A DNA stretch of 64,000 bases from Salidesulfovibrio onnuriiensis (GTDB lineage Bacteria > Desulfobacterota > Desulfovibrionia > Desulfovibrionales > Desulfovibrionaceae), in contig NZ_CP040751.1 in the NCBI RefSeq assembly GCF_008001235.1, forward strand, positions 417,001 to 481,000. Direction: 5' to 3'. Within the stretch, counting starts at the first letter, position 1; each line of letters opens with the position of its first letter. Under the pieces are notes generated by a model. The model did not search any database and was not told the origin of the DNA. It saw nothing but the letters and a program-made list of their open reading frames with translations. Shown here piece by piece: positions 53,146 to 61,833 of the stretch. The position numbers and the translations under genes were made by a program.

Positions 53146-53820
53146 CTAGCCGGGCGGGGATTCGATTTCGCCCCGCTCCCAGGCCTCTCGCGCGGCCCGG
53201 AACCCTGCCAGGGAAAAACGCATGGTATGGTCGATGATTTCCTTCATATATCCGCAAATCCCGGGATGTTCCGGGAACACCTTGCTGAAAAGGGGCCAGT
53301 GCAGCATGTAGTAGGACATCTGGCCCACCAGGCTGGCCAGGCAGTCGCGAATGACGAACTCGGGCGTGTCCCCGCCCAGCAGTTCCTTGACCGTGTCCAT
53401 AATCATCATTGTGTCCGGGATGATGTAGGTCTCGATCAACCGGTTCAGGATTTCCGAGGGCCGGACCATCTCCCGCGTGACGATGGCCCGGGCCTCCCCG
53501 CTCAATTCGCTGCAGTAGGTCAGCGTGTAATAGGCGGTGACGAAATCGCGCAGCCGCTCTTCCGGACTCATGCGCCGGAATTCCTCGCTGGAATACCGCA
53601 TGCAGGAATGTTCCCGCAGGGCGGCGAACATCATGGTCAGAATGCTCTCGTACAGCTTTCGCTTTCCCCCGAAATAATAGCTCACGGCCGTGACATTGGC
53701 GGCCCCGGCCTCCCGGCAGATTTCGCGCACGGTGGCGCCCTCGTATCCCTTGGCGGCAAAGACCTTCATTGCGGCCAGGAACAGCAGGTCCTTTGTTGTC
53801 GGATTTTCCGGTAACGGCAT
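53146..53820 (-). CDS. TetR/AcrR family transcriptional regulator
   Basis: 224 residues. HTH (about 8-55) in KDLLFLAAMKVFAAKGYEGA, TVREICREAGAANVTAVSYY and FGGKRKLYE. The C-terminal domain (about 80-224) resembles CecR/DUF1956-type ligand domains. The ATG at 53820 is preceded by GGAG. Followed by the acyltransferase gene, which it may control along with itself through the palindrome 60 bases upstream. Confidence 0.9.
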   Translation of the reverse strand: MPLPENPTTKDLLFLAAMKVFAAKGYEGATVREICREAGAANVTAVSYYFGGKRKLYESILTMMFAALREHSCMRYSSEEFRRMSPEERLRDFVTAYYTLTYCSELSGEARAIVTREMVRPSEILNRLIETYIIPDTMMIMDTVKELLGGDTPEFVIRDCLASLVGQMSYYMLHWPLFSKVFPEHPGICGYMKEIIDHTMRFSLAGFRAAREAWERGEIESPPG

Positions 53821-53879
53821 CTTTTCTCCGTATGCGCGGCATCGGCACCAGTGCGACGCCAGCATGTAATGCAAATGTT

Positions 53880-53895
53880 TAATGCATATGTATTA
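53880..53895 (-). promoter_or_regulatory. candidate TetR operator
   Basis: TAATGCATATGTATTA (53880-53895) is a near-perfect palindrome, 14 of 16 positions, centred on CATATG. A further AATGCA half-site is at 53868. It lies 60 bases upstream of the tetR start in an AT-rich patch, a usual place for an autoregulatory operator. Confidence 0.45.
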
Positions 53896-54028
53896 GAAAA
53901 GGAGGAACGTGTCAAGAGGGGCGGAAAAAGTCTCGTGCCCCTTGTTCGGGTCCGGCTTGCGTCCCATGGGGAAATGAAGGTAGGGTACGGCCTTGGCGAG
54001 AATCTGAATTTCCCGTTACGGAGCGCAC

Positions 54029-55453
<1,425 letters not shown>

Positions 55454-55536
55454 GAGCGCGGCGCAGACGTTTCCGATGCGGGAACCGGACGGTTCCGCTT
55501 CTGGATTGTCGTGATGCCCCGTGCTATCAAACGCCC

Positions 55537-56118
55537 ATGAACAAGGACCAAAAGGCAGCCCTTCGCAGGGAACTCCTGGAGCGGCGCAAGGCGCTCACCG
55601 CCGAAACCGTGCGCCGGGCCAGCCTGGCCGTTGCCGGGGCCATCCGCTGCCTGAGCGAATGGAAGAACGCCCGGCAGGTGCTGCTGTACTGGCCGGTGCG
55701 GGGCGAGGTGGACACCCGCCCGCTCATGGCCGAGCTCTGGCAGCGCGGGGTGGAGGTGCTCCTGCCGAGATGCCGCGAAGCCCAGCCCGGCATCATGGAT
55801 CTGGCCTGCGTGAGCTGCGAGACCGACCTGCGGCCCGGCATGTTCGCCATCATGGAGCCGAACGAGGCAACCTGCCCGGTCATGCACGAATACGAGCCCG
55901 ACGTGGCGCTCATCCCCGGCGTGGGCTATGCCCCGGACGGCACCCGCCTCGGGTTCGGCGGCGGCTATTACGACCGGCTGCTGGCCGAGCCCTGCATGCG
56001 CCAGACCCTGACCATCGGGCTGTGCTACGAATTCCAGAAGCTGGACAAACTGCCCGCCGAGGATTGGGACCAGCCGGTGCGGGCCATCTGTACGGAAAAC
56101 GAACTATGTCGAATATAG
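55537..56118 (+). CDS. 5-formyltetrahydrofolate cyclo-ligase
   Basis: 193 residues. Converts 5-formyl-THF to 5,10-methenyl-THF with ATP. RRELLERRKAL is the N-terminal substrate loop, LLYWPVRGEVDTRPLM the central part, and GYAPDGTRLGFGGGYYDRLL the ATP/phosphate motif. Length is typical. Overlaps the start of pgeF by 13 bases, so coupled. Confidence 0.93.
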   Translation: MNKDQKAALRRELLERRKALTAETVRRASLAVAGAIRCLSEWKNARQVLLYWPVRGEVDTRPLMAELWQRGVEVLLPRCREAQPGIMDLACVSCETDLRPGMFAIMEPNEATCPVMHEYEPDVALIPGVGYAPDGTRLGFGGGYYDRLLAEPCMRQTLTIGLCYEFQKLDKLPAEDWDQPVRAICTENELCRI

Positions 56119-56870
56119 CGGTATTTCCCTTCGCCTTCGAGGCCGTCCCCGGCGTCAAGGTGGTCTTCACCACCCGCTGCGGGGGCGTGAGCACCGACCA
56201 TTACGAATCGGCCAACCTCTCCTACGACGTGTGCGACGAGGACGAGCACGTCTACCAGAACCGCGTCACCCTGCAAAAGCAGCTCGGTTTCGTGCATTGG
56301 AACGAGCTCAAACAGGTGCACGGCGACGACATCCTGTTCGAAACCGCCCTGAGCGGGGCCGGCCGCAAGTCGCTCCTGGAGGGCGACGGACTGGCCACCA
56401 CCAAGCCCCGCACCGCGCTCATGGTCAAGACCGCGGACTGCCAGCCGATCATGCTCGCCCACCGCAGCGGCAACTTTGTCGCGGGGCTGCACGCGGGCTG
56501 GCGCGGCAATGTCGCGGGCTTCCCCACCACCGGCGTGCAGCGCTTCTGCCTGCATTACAAGCTCAGTCCCAAGGACGTCTTTGCGGTGCGCGGGCCGAGT
56601 CTGGGGCCGCTGGCCGCGGAGTTCACCAACTTCGAAAAGGAATTTCCGCCGGAGCACCGGCCCTTTTACAACCCGGAAACCAGGACCATGGACCTCTGGG
56701 CCCTGACCCGGGTCCAGCTCATGGCAGCGGGCGTGCCCGAGGAGAACATTTTCGGGTTCGACCTGTGCACCAAGACCATGTCCGATACCTTCTTCTCCTA
56801 CCGGGCCTCCTGGTTCGTGCCGGGCAATGTCTCGGGCCGTCAGGCCGGGTTCATCTGGATCGACAAATAG
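56106..56870 (+). CDS. pgeF: peptidoglycan editing factor PgeF (YfiH, multicopper-type fold)
   Basis: 254 residues. Removes L-serine-containing muropeptides (UDP-MurNAc-L-Ser); the fold is laccase-like. Metal-binding residues are visible in LKQVHGDD (His), VKTADCQPIM (Cys) and LHAGWRGNVAG (His). FTTRCGGVST is the N-terminal signature. It starts inside the fau end and is followed by a small membrane protein after nine bases. Confidence 0.92.
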   Translation: MSNIAVFPFAFEAVPGVKVVFTTRCGGVSTDHYESANLSYDVCDEDEHVYQNRVTLQKQLGFVHWNELKQVHGDDILFETALSGAGRKSLLEGDGLATTKPRTALMVKTADCQPIMLAHRSGNFVAGLHAGWRGNVAGFPTTGVQRFCLHYKLSPKDVFAVRGPSLGPLAAEFTNFEKEFPPEHRPFYNPETRTMDLWALTRVQLMAAGVPEENIFGFDLCTKTMSDTFFSYRASWFVPGNVSGRQAGFIWIDK

Positions 56871-56879
56871 GACCGCGCC

Positions 56880-57050
56880 GTGGGTATCCTGCTCAAGCTG
56901 ATCATCATCCTCGTGCTCGTCCTGTTCCTTGCCGGGCAGTTCACCCGCGACAAGGCCAAACGCGCCCGCAGCCGCCAGAACCTGACCAACGGCCTGCTGG
57001 TCGTGCTCATCCTCATGGTGGCCTTCATGATCATCAACCAATTGCGATGA
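56880..57050 (+). CDS. small two-helix membrane protein (56 aa)
   Basis: GTG start at 56880, TGA at 57048-57050. The 56-residue product has a first helix (GILLKLIIILVLVLFLAG), a very basic loop (TRDKAKRARSRQN) and a second helix (GLLVVLILMVAFMII). It follows pgeF by nine bases and is likely in the same transcript. The composition is not that of random high-GC sequence. No family recognised. Confidence 0.6.
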   Translation: MGILLKLIIILVLVLFLAGQFTRDKAKRARSRQNLTNGLLVVLILMVAFMIINQLR

Positions 57051-57072
57051 ACGCCGCAGAGCGGGGCGGACC

Positions 57073-57603
57073 TTACTCCTTGCCGGTGATGACGAACCCC
57101 TGCGGGGCCAGCCCCGTGGACGAGGACGTGCCCGCGATGCGGGAAAGGTAGGAGTCGCCCAGGCTTTCGATGTGCCCCTTGATGGCGTCGAAGTAGTTGA
57201 AGTGCGCCTGCTCGTCGTCGATGATCTGCTCGAAGAGCTTGACGCTGATGCTGTCGCCGTTGTCCCGACAGACCAGCAGGAACTGGTTGTAGGCTTCGAT
57301 GACGCGGTCTTCCTCCACTGTGTCGTGGACATAGATTTTGGAAATGTTCTGTCCCTTTGCCACCGGCCCGGAGAGTTCAGTGGTGGGTTCGCCGTCCAGC
57401 TCCTTGATGCGCTCGGCAAAGGCCTCTGCGTGGCGCATTTCGTCTATGGCGATGAGCTTCATCTTGGCGGCCAGCTCGCCGTAGTCCATGGCGTCCAGGC
57501 CGTAATGCTGGTTCATGTATTGGTGGATGGCCTGCAGCTCCATTGCCCGGGCCTTGTTCAGCACCTCGATCACCTTGGCTCTTCTTTCTTCCTTGGTCGC
57601 CAT
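57073..57603 (-). CDS. bfr: bacterioferritin
   Basis: 176 residues. Very similar to Desulfovibrio desulfuricans bacterioferritin, which binds iron-coproporphyrin III. Conserved ARAMELQAIHQYMNQHYGLD, DYGELAAKMKLIAIDEMRHA and DDEQAHFNYFDAIKGHIESL. Ferroxidase ligands Glu22, Glu55, His58 and the downstream Glu/His are visible; Met56 matches the heme-ligand position. It stores iron and scavenges peroxide or O2. ATG 57603 follows AAGGAG. A perfect -10, TATAAT (57678-57673 minus), lies upstream. Confidence 0.95.
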   Translation of the reverse strand: MATKEERRAKVIEVLNKARAMELQAIHQYMNQHYGLDAMDYGELAAKMKLIAIDEMRHAEAFAERIKELDGEPTTELSGPVAKGQNISKIYVHDTVEEDRVIEAYNQFLLVCRDNGDSISVKLFEQIIDDEQAHFNYFDAIKGHIESLGDSYLSRIAGTSSSTGLAPQGFVITGKE

Positions 57604-57702
57604 TTCATGCTCCTTGTCGTTGGATGTGGTGGGTTGCCCTTTCTGCCATACCGTTACCATGGTTCTGTGACAATTATATGGAGCGAAAGTCCCCGGCGTC
57701 CC

Positions 57703-57759
57703 AAGAACAAAAGGCGCTCCATCTGGAGCGCCTTTTTCATGTGAGCCTTCATGCCCTAC
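57703..57759 (-). ncRNA. candidate small RNA or attenuated leader upstream of bfr
   Basis: On the minus strand, TTGACA (57795-57790), an 18-base spacer and TATTAT (57771-57766) form a good sigma-70 promoter, predicting a start near 57759. About 30 bases later is an intrinsic terminator: GGAGCGCC (57732-57725), loop AGAT, GGCGCTCC (57720-57713), TTTTGTTC. The transcript would be near 55 bases and has no credible ORF. bfr has its own -10 downstream. It could be an sRNA or a bfr attenuator. Confidence 0.45.
57706..57737. terminator. bidirectional terminator upstream of bfr
   Basis: AAAAGGCGCTCC-ATCT-GGAGCGCCTTTTT; U-runs on both strands. No annotated gene ends here on either strand. Confidence 0.85.
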
Positions 57760-57926
57760 ATAAAAATAATATCAAGCCTGTCTTCAGCCTGTCAACGGTG
57801 TAATATCTTGAAAAATAAGGTAAAAGTTGTCGAATGTCTAAAGGGGATGTGCACGGATGCCGCCAGTGTTTCACGCCCTTGCGCCGGTCTGCCGCGAAAC
57901 AACGGCTTTAAAAAAAGGAGGAGACC

Positions 57927-58622
57927 ATGAAACAACCGTTGAACAGAGAGGGCGTCAAATATCTTTTTTCCCCATTCCGATGGACCCTGCTCATGGCGGC
58001 CGCCTTCTTCATCGCGGCGGGCAGGCTGGATATCGGAAAAGCCTGGGCAGCCTTTGGACTTCATTTGTCCGGTGCTGCCGTCGGCGCAATATTGATGTGG
58101 AGATTCGCTCCTGAACTGGCAAACCTGAGGGCTGCGGCGAGGCAGGGAACAAAGGCATGGGACAAGGCTATTCTGACGATATACTTTTCACTGACTCTTC
58201 TGGTGATTCCCGTAATCGCGGGCCTGGATGTCGGCAGATACGAAAGCTCGCATTGGGGGAACGCATCTTATGCGGTGGGAATATTTCTGTACTTGGCGTT
58301 TTTCACTCTTCTCCATTGGGCGATGTTGACGAACAAGCATTTTGAAGTGAGCGCCAGAATTCAGGACGATCGTTCGCATGCGGTCGTGACGCACGGGCCA
58401 TACGCTTTCATCCGGCATCCTGGTTACGTTGCTATGGCGTTTGCCGCCATGGCGGATTCGTTTCTCCTTGGTTCACTGTATTCACTGATTCCAGGCATAC
58501 TTGCCGTGACGGTGACGGTAGTCCGCACCCATATGGAAGACAAAATGCTGCGCAACGGACTGAATGGATACCCCGAATATGCGGAAAGGGTGAGGTATCG
58601 CTTGATCCCGAGAGTCTGGTAG
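57927..58622 (+). CDS. isoprenylcysteine carboxyl methyltransferase-like (PEMT/ICMT) membrane protein
   Basis: 231 residues with about six helices. The C-terminal SAM-binding signature is VVTHGPYAFIRHPGYVAM, followed by RTHMEDKMLRNGLNGYPEYA and VRYRLIPRVW, typical of ICMT/PEMT-like methyltransferases. The bacterial substrate is usually unknown. GGAGGAG precedes the ATG. The gene is visibly AT-richer, with different codon choice from its neighbours, suggesting acquisition by transfer. Confidence 0.85.
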   Translation: MKQPLNREGVKYLFSPFRWTLLMAAAFFIAAGRLDIGKAWAAFGLHLSGAAVGAILMWRFAPELANLRAAARQGTKAWDKAILTIYFSLTLLVIPVIAGLDVGRYESSHWGNASYAVGIFLYLAFFTLLHWAMLTNKHFEVSARIQDDRSHAVVTHGPYAFIRHPGYVAMAFAAMADSFLLGSLYSLIPGILAVTVTVVRTHMEDKMLRNGLNGYPEYAERVRYRLIPRVW

Positions 58623-58626
58623 GCTT

Positions 58627-58657
58627 TAAAAAAAGGGGCGCCTGGCAAGCGCCCCCT
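58627..58657 (-). terminator. mgtE terminator
   Basis: GGGGCGC (58635-58641), loop CTGGCAA, GCGCCCC (58649-58655); on the minus strand followed by TTTTTTT. Shared with the convergent ICMT-like gene. Confidence 0.88.
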
Positions 58658-58666
58658 TGTGTTCCG

Positions 58667-60046
58667 TCAAATTCCCAGAAGCATCTTCGCCGTGCCGAAA
58701 TAGATGAGCAGGCCCGAGATATCCACCACAGTGGTCAGGGCCGGGCTGGCCACCACGGCCGGGTCCAGCCGGAGCTTTGCCGCGCCCATGGGCAGGAGCG
58801 CGCCGATGAGGGTGGCGGTGACCACCTGCAGGCCCAGGGCCAGGGCAATGGCCGCGCCGATCTTCCACAGGGAGAAACCGTCGGGTATGACCGTGCCGTG
58901 GGACAGGAACATGACCTTGCCGAAGGACAGGACCGCCAGGACCACGCCGAGCAGCAGCGAGACCTGCAGCTCCTTGAACAGCACCCGCATGGCGTCCCCG
59001 GTCTTGATCTCGCCCAGGGCCAGGGCGCGGACCACCACCGTGGAGGACTGGCTGCCCGTGTTGCCGCCCGTGTCCGCCACCATGGGCATGTACAGGGCCA
59101 GGACCATAAGGCTCATGAGCGAGCCCTCGAAGCCGTGGATGATTATGCCCGAGAGCAGGCCCAGGGCCGCGAGGCCCACCACCCAGAACATCCTGTTCTT
59201 GAAGTGCACCCAGGACGAGGTCTTGAGATAGGTCCCGGCCTGGTGCGAGCCCCGGATGGCCATGAGCTTTTCCAGGTCTTCCTGCTGCTCCTGCATGATG
59301 ACGTCGATGGCGTCGTCGTGGGTGATGATGCCCACCAGGGCGTCCCCGCCGTTGATGACCGGCAGGGCGATGAGGTCGAACTTCTCGATCTTGCGGGCGG
59401 CGTCTTCCTGGTCGTCCCCGGCGTGGGCGCAGATGATTTCGCGGTGCATGAAATCCTCGATGCGCTCGCCCGGCCTAGCCAGGATCAGGTCCTTGAGGGA
59501 AACGAAGCCGATGAGGGTGCGCGCGTCGTCCACCACGTAGGCGTAGTAGATGGTGTCCTTCTGGGTGGCCTCCAGGCGGATCTGCTGCATGGCCTGGCTC
59601 GCGGTCATGTCCCTTTGCAGGGAGACGTAGTCCGAGGTCATGATGGACCCGGCCGTGCCCAGGGGATAGGAGGTCAGCTTGCGGATGTCCTCGCGCTCGG
59701 CCTTGGCCAGGGCCGGATAAAGGCGCTCACGCTGTTCCTCGGGCAGCCTGCGGAACAGGTCCGCGCGGTTGTCCGAGGACATGCCGGTCAGAAGGGAGGC
59801 CGCGTCCCGGACATCGAGGACGGGCACCAGCTCCTGCTGGGTGTCCTCGTCGATATGGCTGACGATTTCCCCCTGCAGTTCCGGGGAGACCGTGCGCAGG
59901 ATGCGCCAGATCTCCGCGGGCTCCAGGGCGGAAAGCCATTCGGCGACGGAGGCCGGGTGTTCGGCTTCGCAGAGCCTGCGAAGGGCTTCAATATCGTTTT
60001 TGGCAAGGTGGTCCCGGATGGTCGGGACAAGAAGATCTTTGGTCAT
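58667..60046 (-). CDS. mgtE: magnesium transporter MgtE
   Basis: 459 residues. N-terminal superhelical domain (about 1-130), two CBS domains (about 135-255: GTAGSIMTSDYVSLQRDMTA, ALPVINGGDALVGIITHDDA), a plug helix and five helices (about 285-459) with YMPMVADTGGNTGSQSST, the Mg2+ pore signature, and PALTTVVDISGLLIYFGTAK. It is a Mg2+-gated channel. A possible leader peptide lies 57 bases upstream. Confidence 0.95.
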   Translation of the reverse strand: MTKDLLVPTIRDHLAKNDIEALRRLCEAEHPASVAEWLSALEPAEIWRILRTVSPELQGEIVSHIDEDTQQELVPVLDVRDAASLLTGMSSDNRADLFRRLPEEQRERLYPALAKAEREDIRKLTSYPLGTAGSIMTSDYVSLQRDMTASQAMQQIRLEATQKDTIYYAYVVDDARTLIGFVSLKDLILARPGERIEDFMHREIICAHAGDDQEDAARKIEKFDLIALPVINGGDALVGIITHDDAIDVIMQEQQEDLEKLMAIRGSHQAGTYLKTSSWVHFKNRMFWVVGLAALGLLSGIIIHGFEGSLMSLMVLALYMPMVADTGGNTGSQSSTVVVRALALGEIKTGDAMRVLFKELQVSLLLGVVLAVLSFGKVMFLSHGTVIPDGFSLWKIGAAIALALGLQVVTATLIGALLPMGAAKLRLDPAVVASPALTTVVDISGLLIYFGTAKMLLGI

Positions 60047-60103
60047 GGTTCACCTCGTTCATTGCCGCACCGGGCGGACGGCAGCGAGGCGAACCTTCGG
60101 GAC

Positions 60104-60235
60104 TCAGGGGAGCGACGAAAGGCGCGTCAGGGCAGCCGTCCCATGATGCCCGTGATGGCGCGGGCTGGAATTCTGCATCGCAAAAATGGGATCAGGCATG
60201 TTCGTATGGCTACTACTGCCTTCCGGACTGTCCAT
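60104..60235 (-). CDS. possible leader peptide upstream of mgtE (43 aa)
   Basis: AAGGAGGAG is placed at a good distance before an ATG (60235), giving a 43-codon ORF ending at 60104, 57 bases before the mgtE start. The peptide begins Met-Asp-Ser-Pro-Glu-Gly and contains SPRHHGHHG. Acidic/proline-rich N-termini occur in the E. coli mgtA leader MgtL, where low Mg2+ makes ribosomes fall off. The parallel is suggestive, not demonstrated. The start codon also sits in an opposite-strand reading frame, which I do not consider coding. Confidence 0.4.
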   Translation of the reverse strand: MDSPEGSSSHTNMPDPIFAMQNSSPRHHGHHGTAALTRLSSLP

Positions 60236-60366
60236 TGAGTCTCCTCCTTGAAATTGATGTCGGGGTCATACGCCCCGAAACGCGGTTTTGGCAAGCCCCA
60301 ATCCGGCGGACACCGGGCGGGCTGATTATAACGGCGAGGCCGGGGCCTCCGGGTTATGATGGTTCC

Positions 60367-61167
60367 ATGTCCGTTGGACCACCGGTTTCAAGACAAGGCC
60401 GCCTGCGGCCTGTGCGCATGCTCGGGATCGCGCTTGCGGTCCTGGCGATCCTCGCCCTTTGCCCCCGGGCGGGCCGCGCGGAAGGCCATGTGGTCATCAC
60501 CGCCTGGAACTACTACCAGCATCCCCCCTTTCTCTGCGCCGCCAAGGAGGGCCTGGCCCCGGAATTCATCCGGCTCCTGAACGACATGTCGCGGGGCAAA
60601 TACCGCTTCTCCCTGGTCAACCTGCCCCGGAAGCGCGTCGACCAATACCTGGAGTTCAAGGAGCCGGGAATCGTCCTGTTCGTGAACTGGATCTGGATGG
60701 ACGACGCGGACAGGACCAAATACCACTGGTCGCAAACGCTCCTTTCCGACAGAAACGAGATTCTTTCCAATGCCGCCGCCCCCATCGACTACCGGGGAGT
60801 GCACTCCCTGTACGGCAAGCTGCTTGGCGGGGTTCCCGGGCGTCGGTACCAGGGGATCGACAAGGCCGTCGCACAGGGACGTCTCTACCGCCAGGACAGT
60901 CCGAGCACGGAACAGAATCTGGAAAAGCTCCTGCTGAGGCGCATCGATTTCCTGACCGCGCCCCGAAGCATCCTCCGCTGCCTGATCAAGGAGCACAAGT
61001 GCGGGGAACAGGTCTATTTTTCCCCGGAACCGCTCATCCGGTTCACCCGTCATATCCTCGTACCCCGGTATATGCCCGACGTGTTCGCCCAAGTGAAGGA
61101 AACCCTGGGCAGGCTGCTGGACTCCCCGGAATGGGCGCGGCTCAAAGGGAAATACCTTGTGGACTGA
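60367..61167 (+). CDS. periplasmic substrate-binding-like protein (SBP family 3 type)
   Basis: 266 residues. Signal peptide MLGIALAVLAILALCPRAG (after a short basic start), cleavage near GRA|EG. VVITAWNYYQHPPFLC and EGLAPEFIRLLNDMSRG match family 3 binding proteins or their transporter-free relatives; GIVLFVNWIWMDD and LLRRIDFLTAPRSILRCL follow. Start 60367 or 60418. No ABC transporter genes are adjacent, so it may be an orphan sensor or binding protein. Confidence 0.75.
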   Translation: MSVGPPVSRQGRLRPVRMLGIALAVLAILALCPRAGRAEGHVVITAWNYYQHPPFLCAAKEGLAPEFIRLLNDMSRGKYRFSLVNLPRKRVDQYLEFKEPGIVLFVNWIWMDDADRTKYHWSQTLLSDRNEILSNAAAPIDYRGVHSLYGKLLGGVPGRRYQGIDKAVAQGRLYRQDSPSTEQNLEKLLLRRIDFLTAPRSILRCLIKEHKCGEQVYFSPEPLIRFTRHILVPRYMPDVFAQVKETLGRLLDSPEWARLKGKYLVD

Positions 61168-61238
61168 CGGCTTCCTCCCGGCGGCGGGGTAAAAAATGTC
61201 ATGGACAGGCCCGGGAGGCCGGGTGTATTCCGCCGCCC

Positions 61239-61682
61239 ATGAGAACCGCAAAAGACAGGCTTCGCCACACCATTCTCTTCGAACTGCTCGGCCTGGTCAC
61301 GGTGACGCCGCTGGCCGCCCTGATCCTGAACAAGGACATGGGGCGCATCGGCGCGCTGGCAGTGGCCATCTCCCTGCTGGCCATGGCCACCAACTACGTG
61401 TTCAACCTGGCCTTCGACCATGCCCTGGTCCGCATGGGGCGGCCCGTGAACGTGCGCCCGCCCTGGATGCGCGCGCTGCACGCCGTGCTTTTCGAGGCCA
61501 CCCTGATGCTCATCACCCTGCCCATCGTGGCCTGGTGGCTGAACATGAGCCTGTGGCAGGCCCTGGCCACGGACGTGGGGTTCGCCCTGTTCTATCTCGC
61601 CTACGCCTATGTCTACAACTGGGCCTACGACCGGGTCTTTCCCATGCCCTCGGCGGTGCGGATCAAGGCCGCCGATCGTTAG
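61239..61682 (+). CDS. PACE family multidrug efflux transporter (AceI-like)
   Basis: 147 residues, four helices in two tandem bacterial transmembrane pair units. The key Glu15 of AceI is conserved at exactly residue 15 (RTAKDRLRHTILFEL). Other signatures are NYVFNLAFDHALVRMGRPVN, RALHAVLFEATLMLITLPIV and FALFYLAYAYVYNWAYDRVF. It exports biocides such as chlorhexidine in Acinetobacter. Single gene with a terminator. Native substrate unknown. Confidence 0.92.
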   Translation: MRTAKDRLRHTILFELLGLVTVTPLAALILNKDMGRIGALAVAISLLAMATNYVFNLAFDHALVRMGRPVNVRPPWMRALHAVLFEATLMLITLPIVAWWLNMSLWQALATDVGFALFYLAYAYVYNWAYDRVFPMPSAVRIKAADR

Positions 61683-61714
61683 CGAAACGCGACGCAGCTC
61701 CCTTTTACGGAACC

Positions 61715-61760
61715 GAACGAGCCGGGCAACCTTTCGAGGTTACCCGGCTTGTCTCGTTGG
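61715..61760 (+). terminator. terminator after the PACE gene
   Basis: GCCGGGCAACCT (61721-61732) with AGGTTACCCGGC (61737-61748), loop TTCG, extended by an outer AACGAG/CTCGTT stem. Confidence 0.8.
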
Positions 61761-61833
61761 ACGGTTCGCTGTATCGTGCGCTTCGATATCGGCCACCCTG
61801 TATTGAAACACAATCGAAACCGTGGAGTCTTTC

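Larger units (their letters stand above)
57604..57926. other. intergenic region between bfr and the ICMT-like gene
   Basis: 323 bases between divergent genes. It contains the bfr -10, the bidirectional terminator and the minus-strand promoter described above, and an AT-rich stretch before the methyltransferase ribosome site. No coding sequence is supported. Confidence 0.5.

Noticed and set aside
60047-60366. M-box (Mg riboswitch) before mgtE
   Set aside because: No recognisable M-box helices were found; only a short CGGGG/CCCCG hairpin and the leader ORF are seen.
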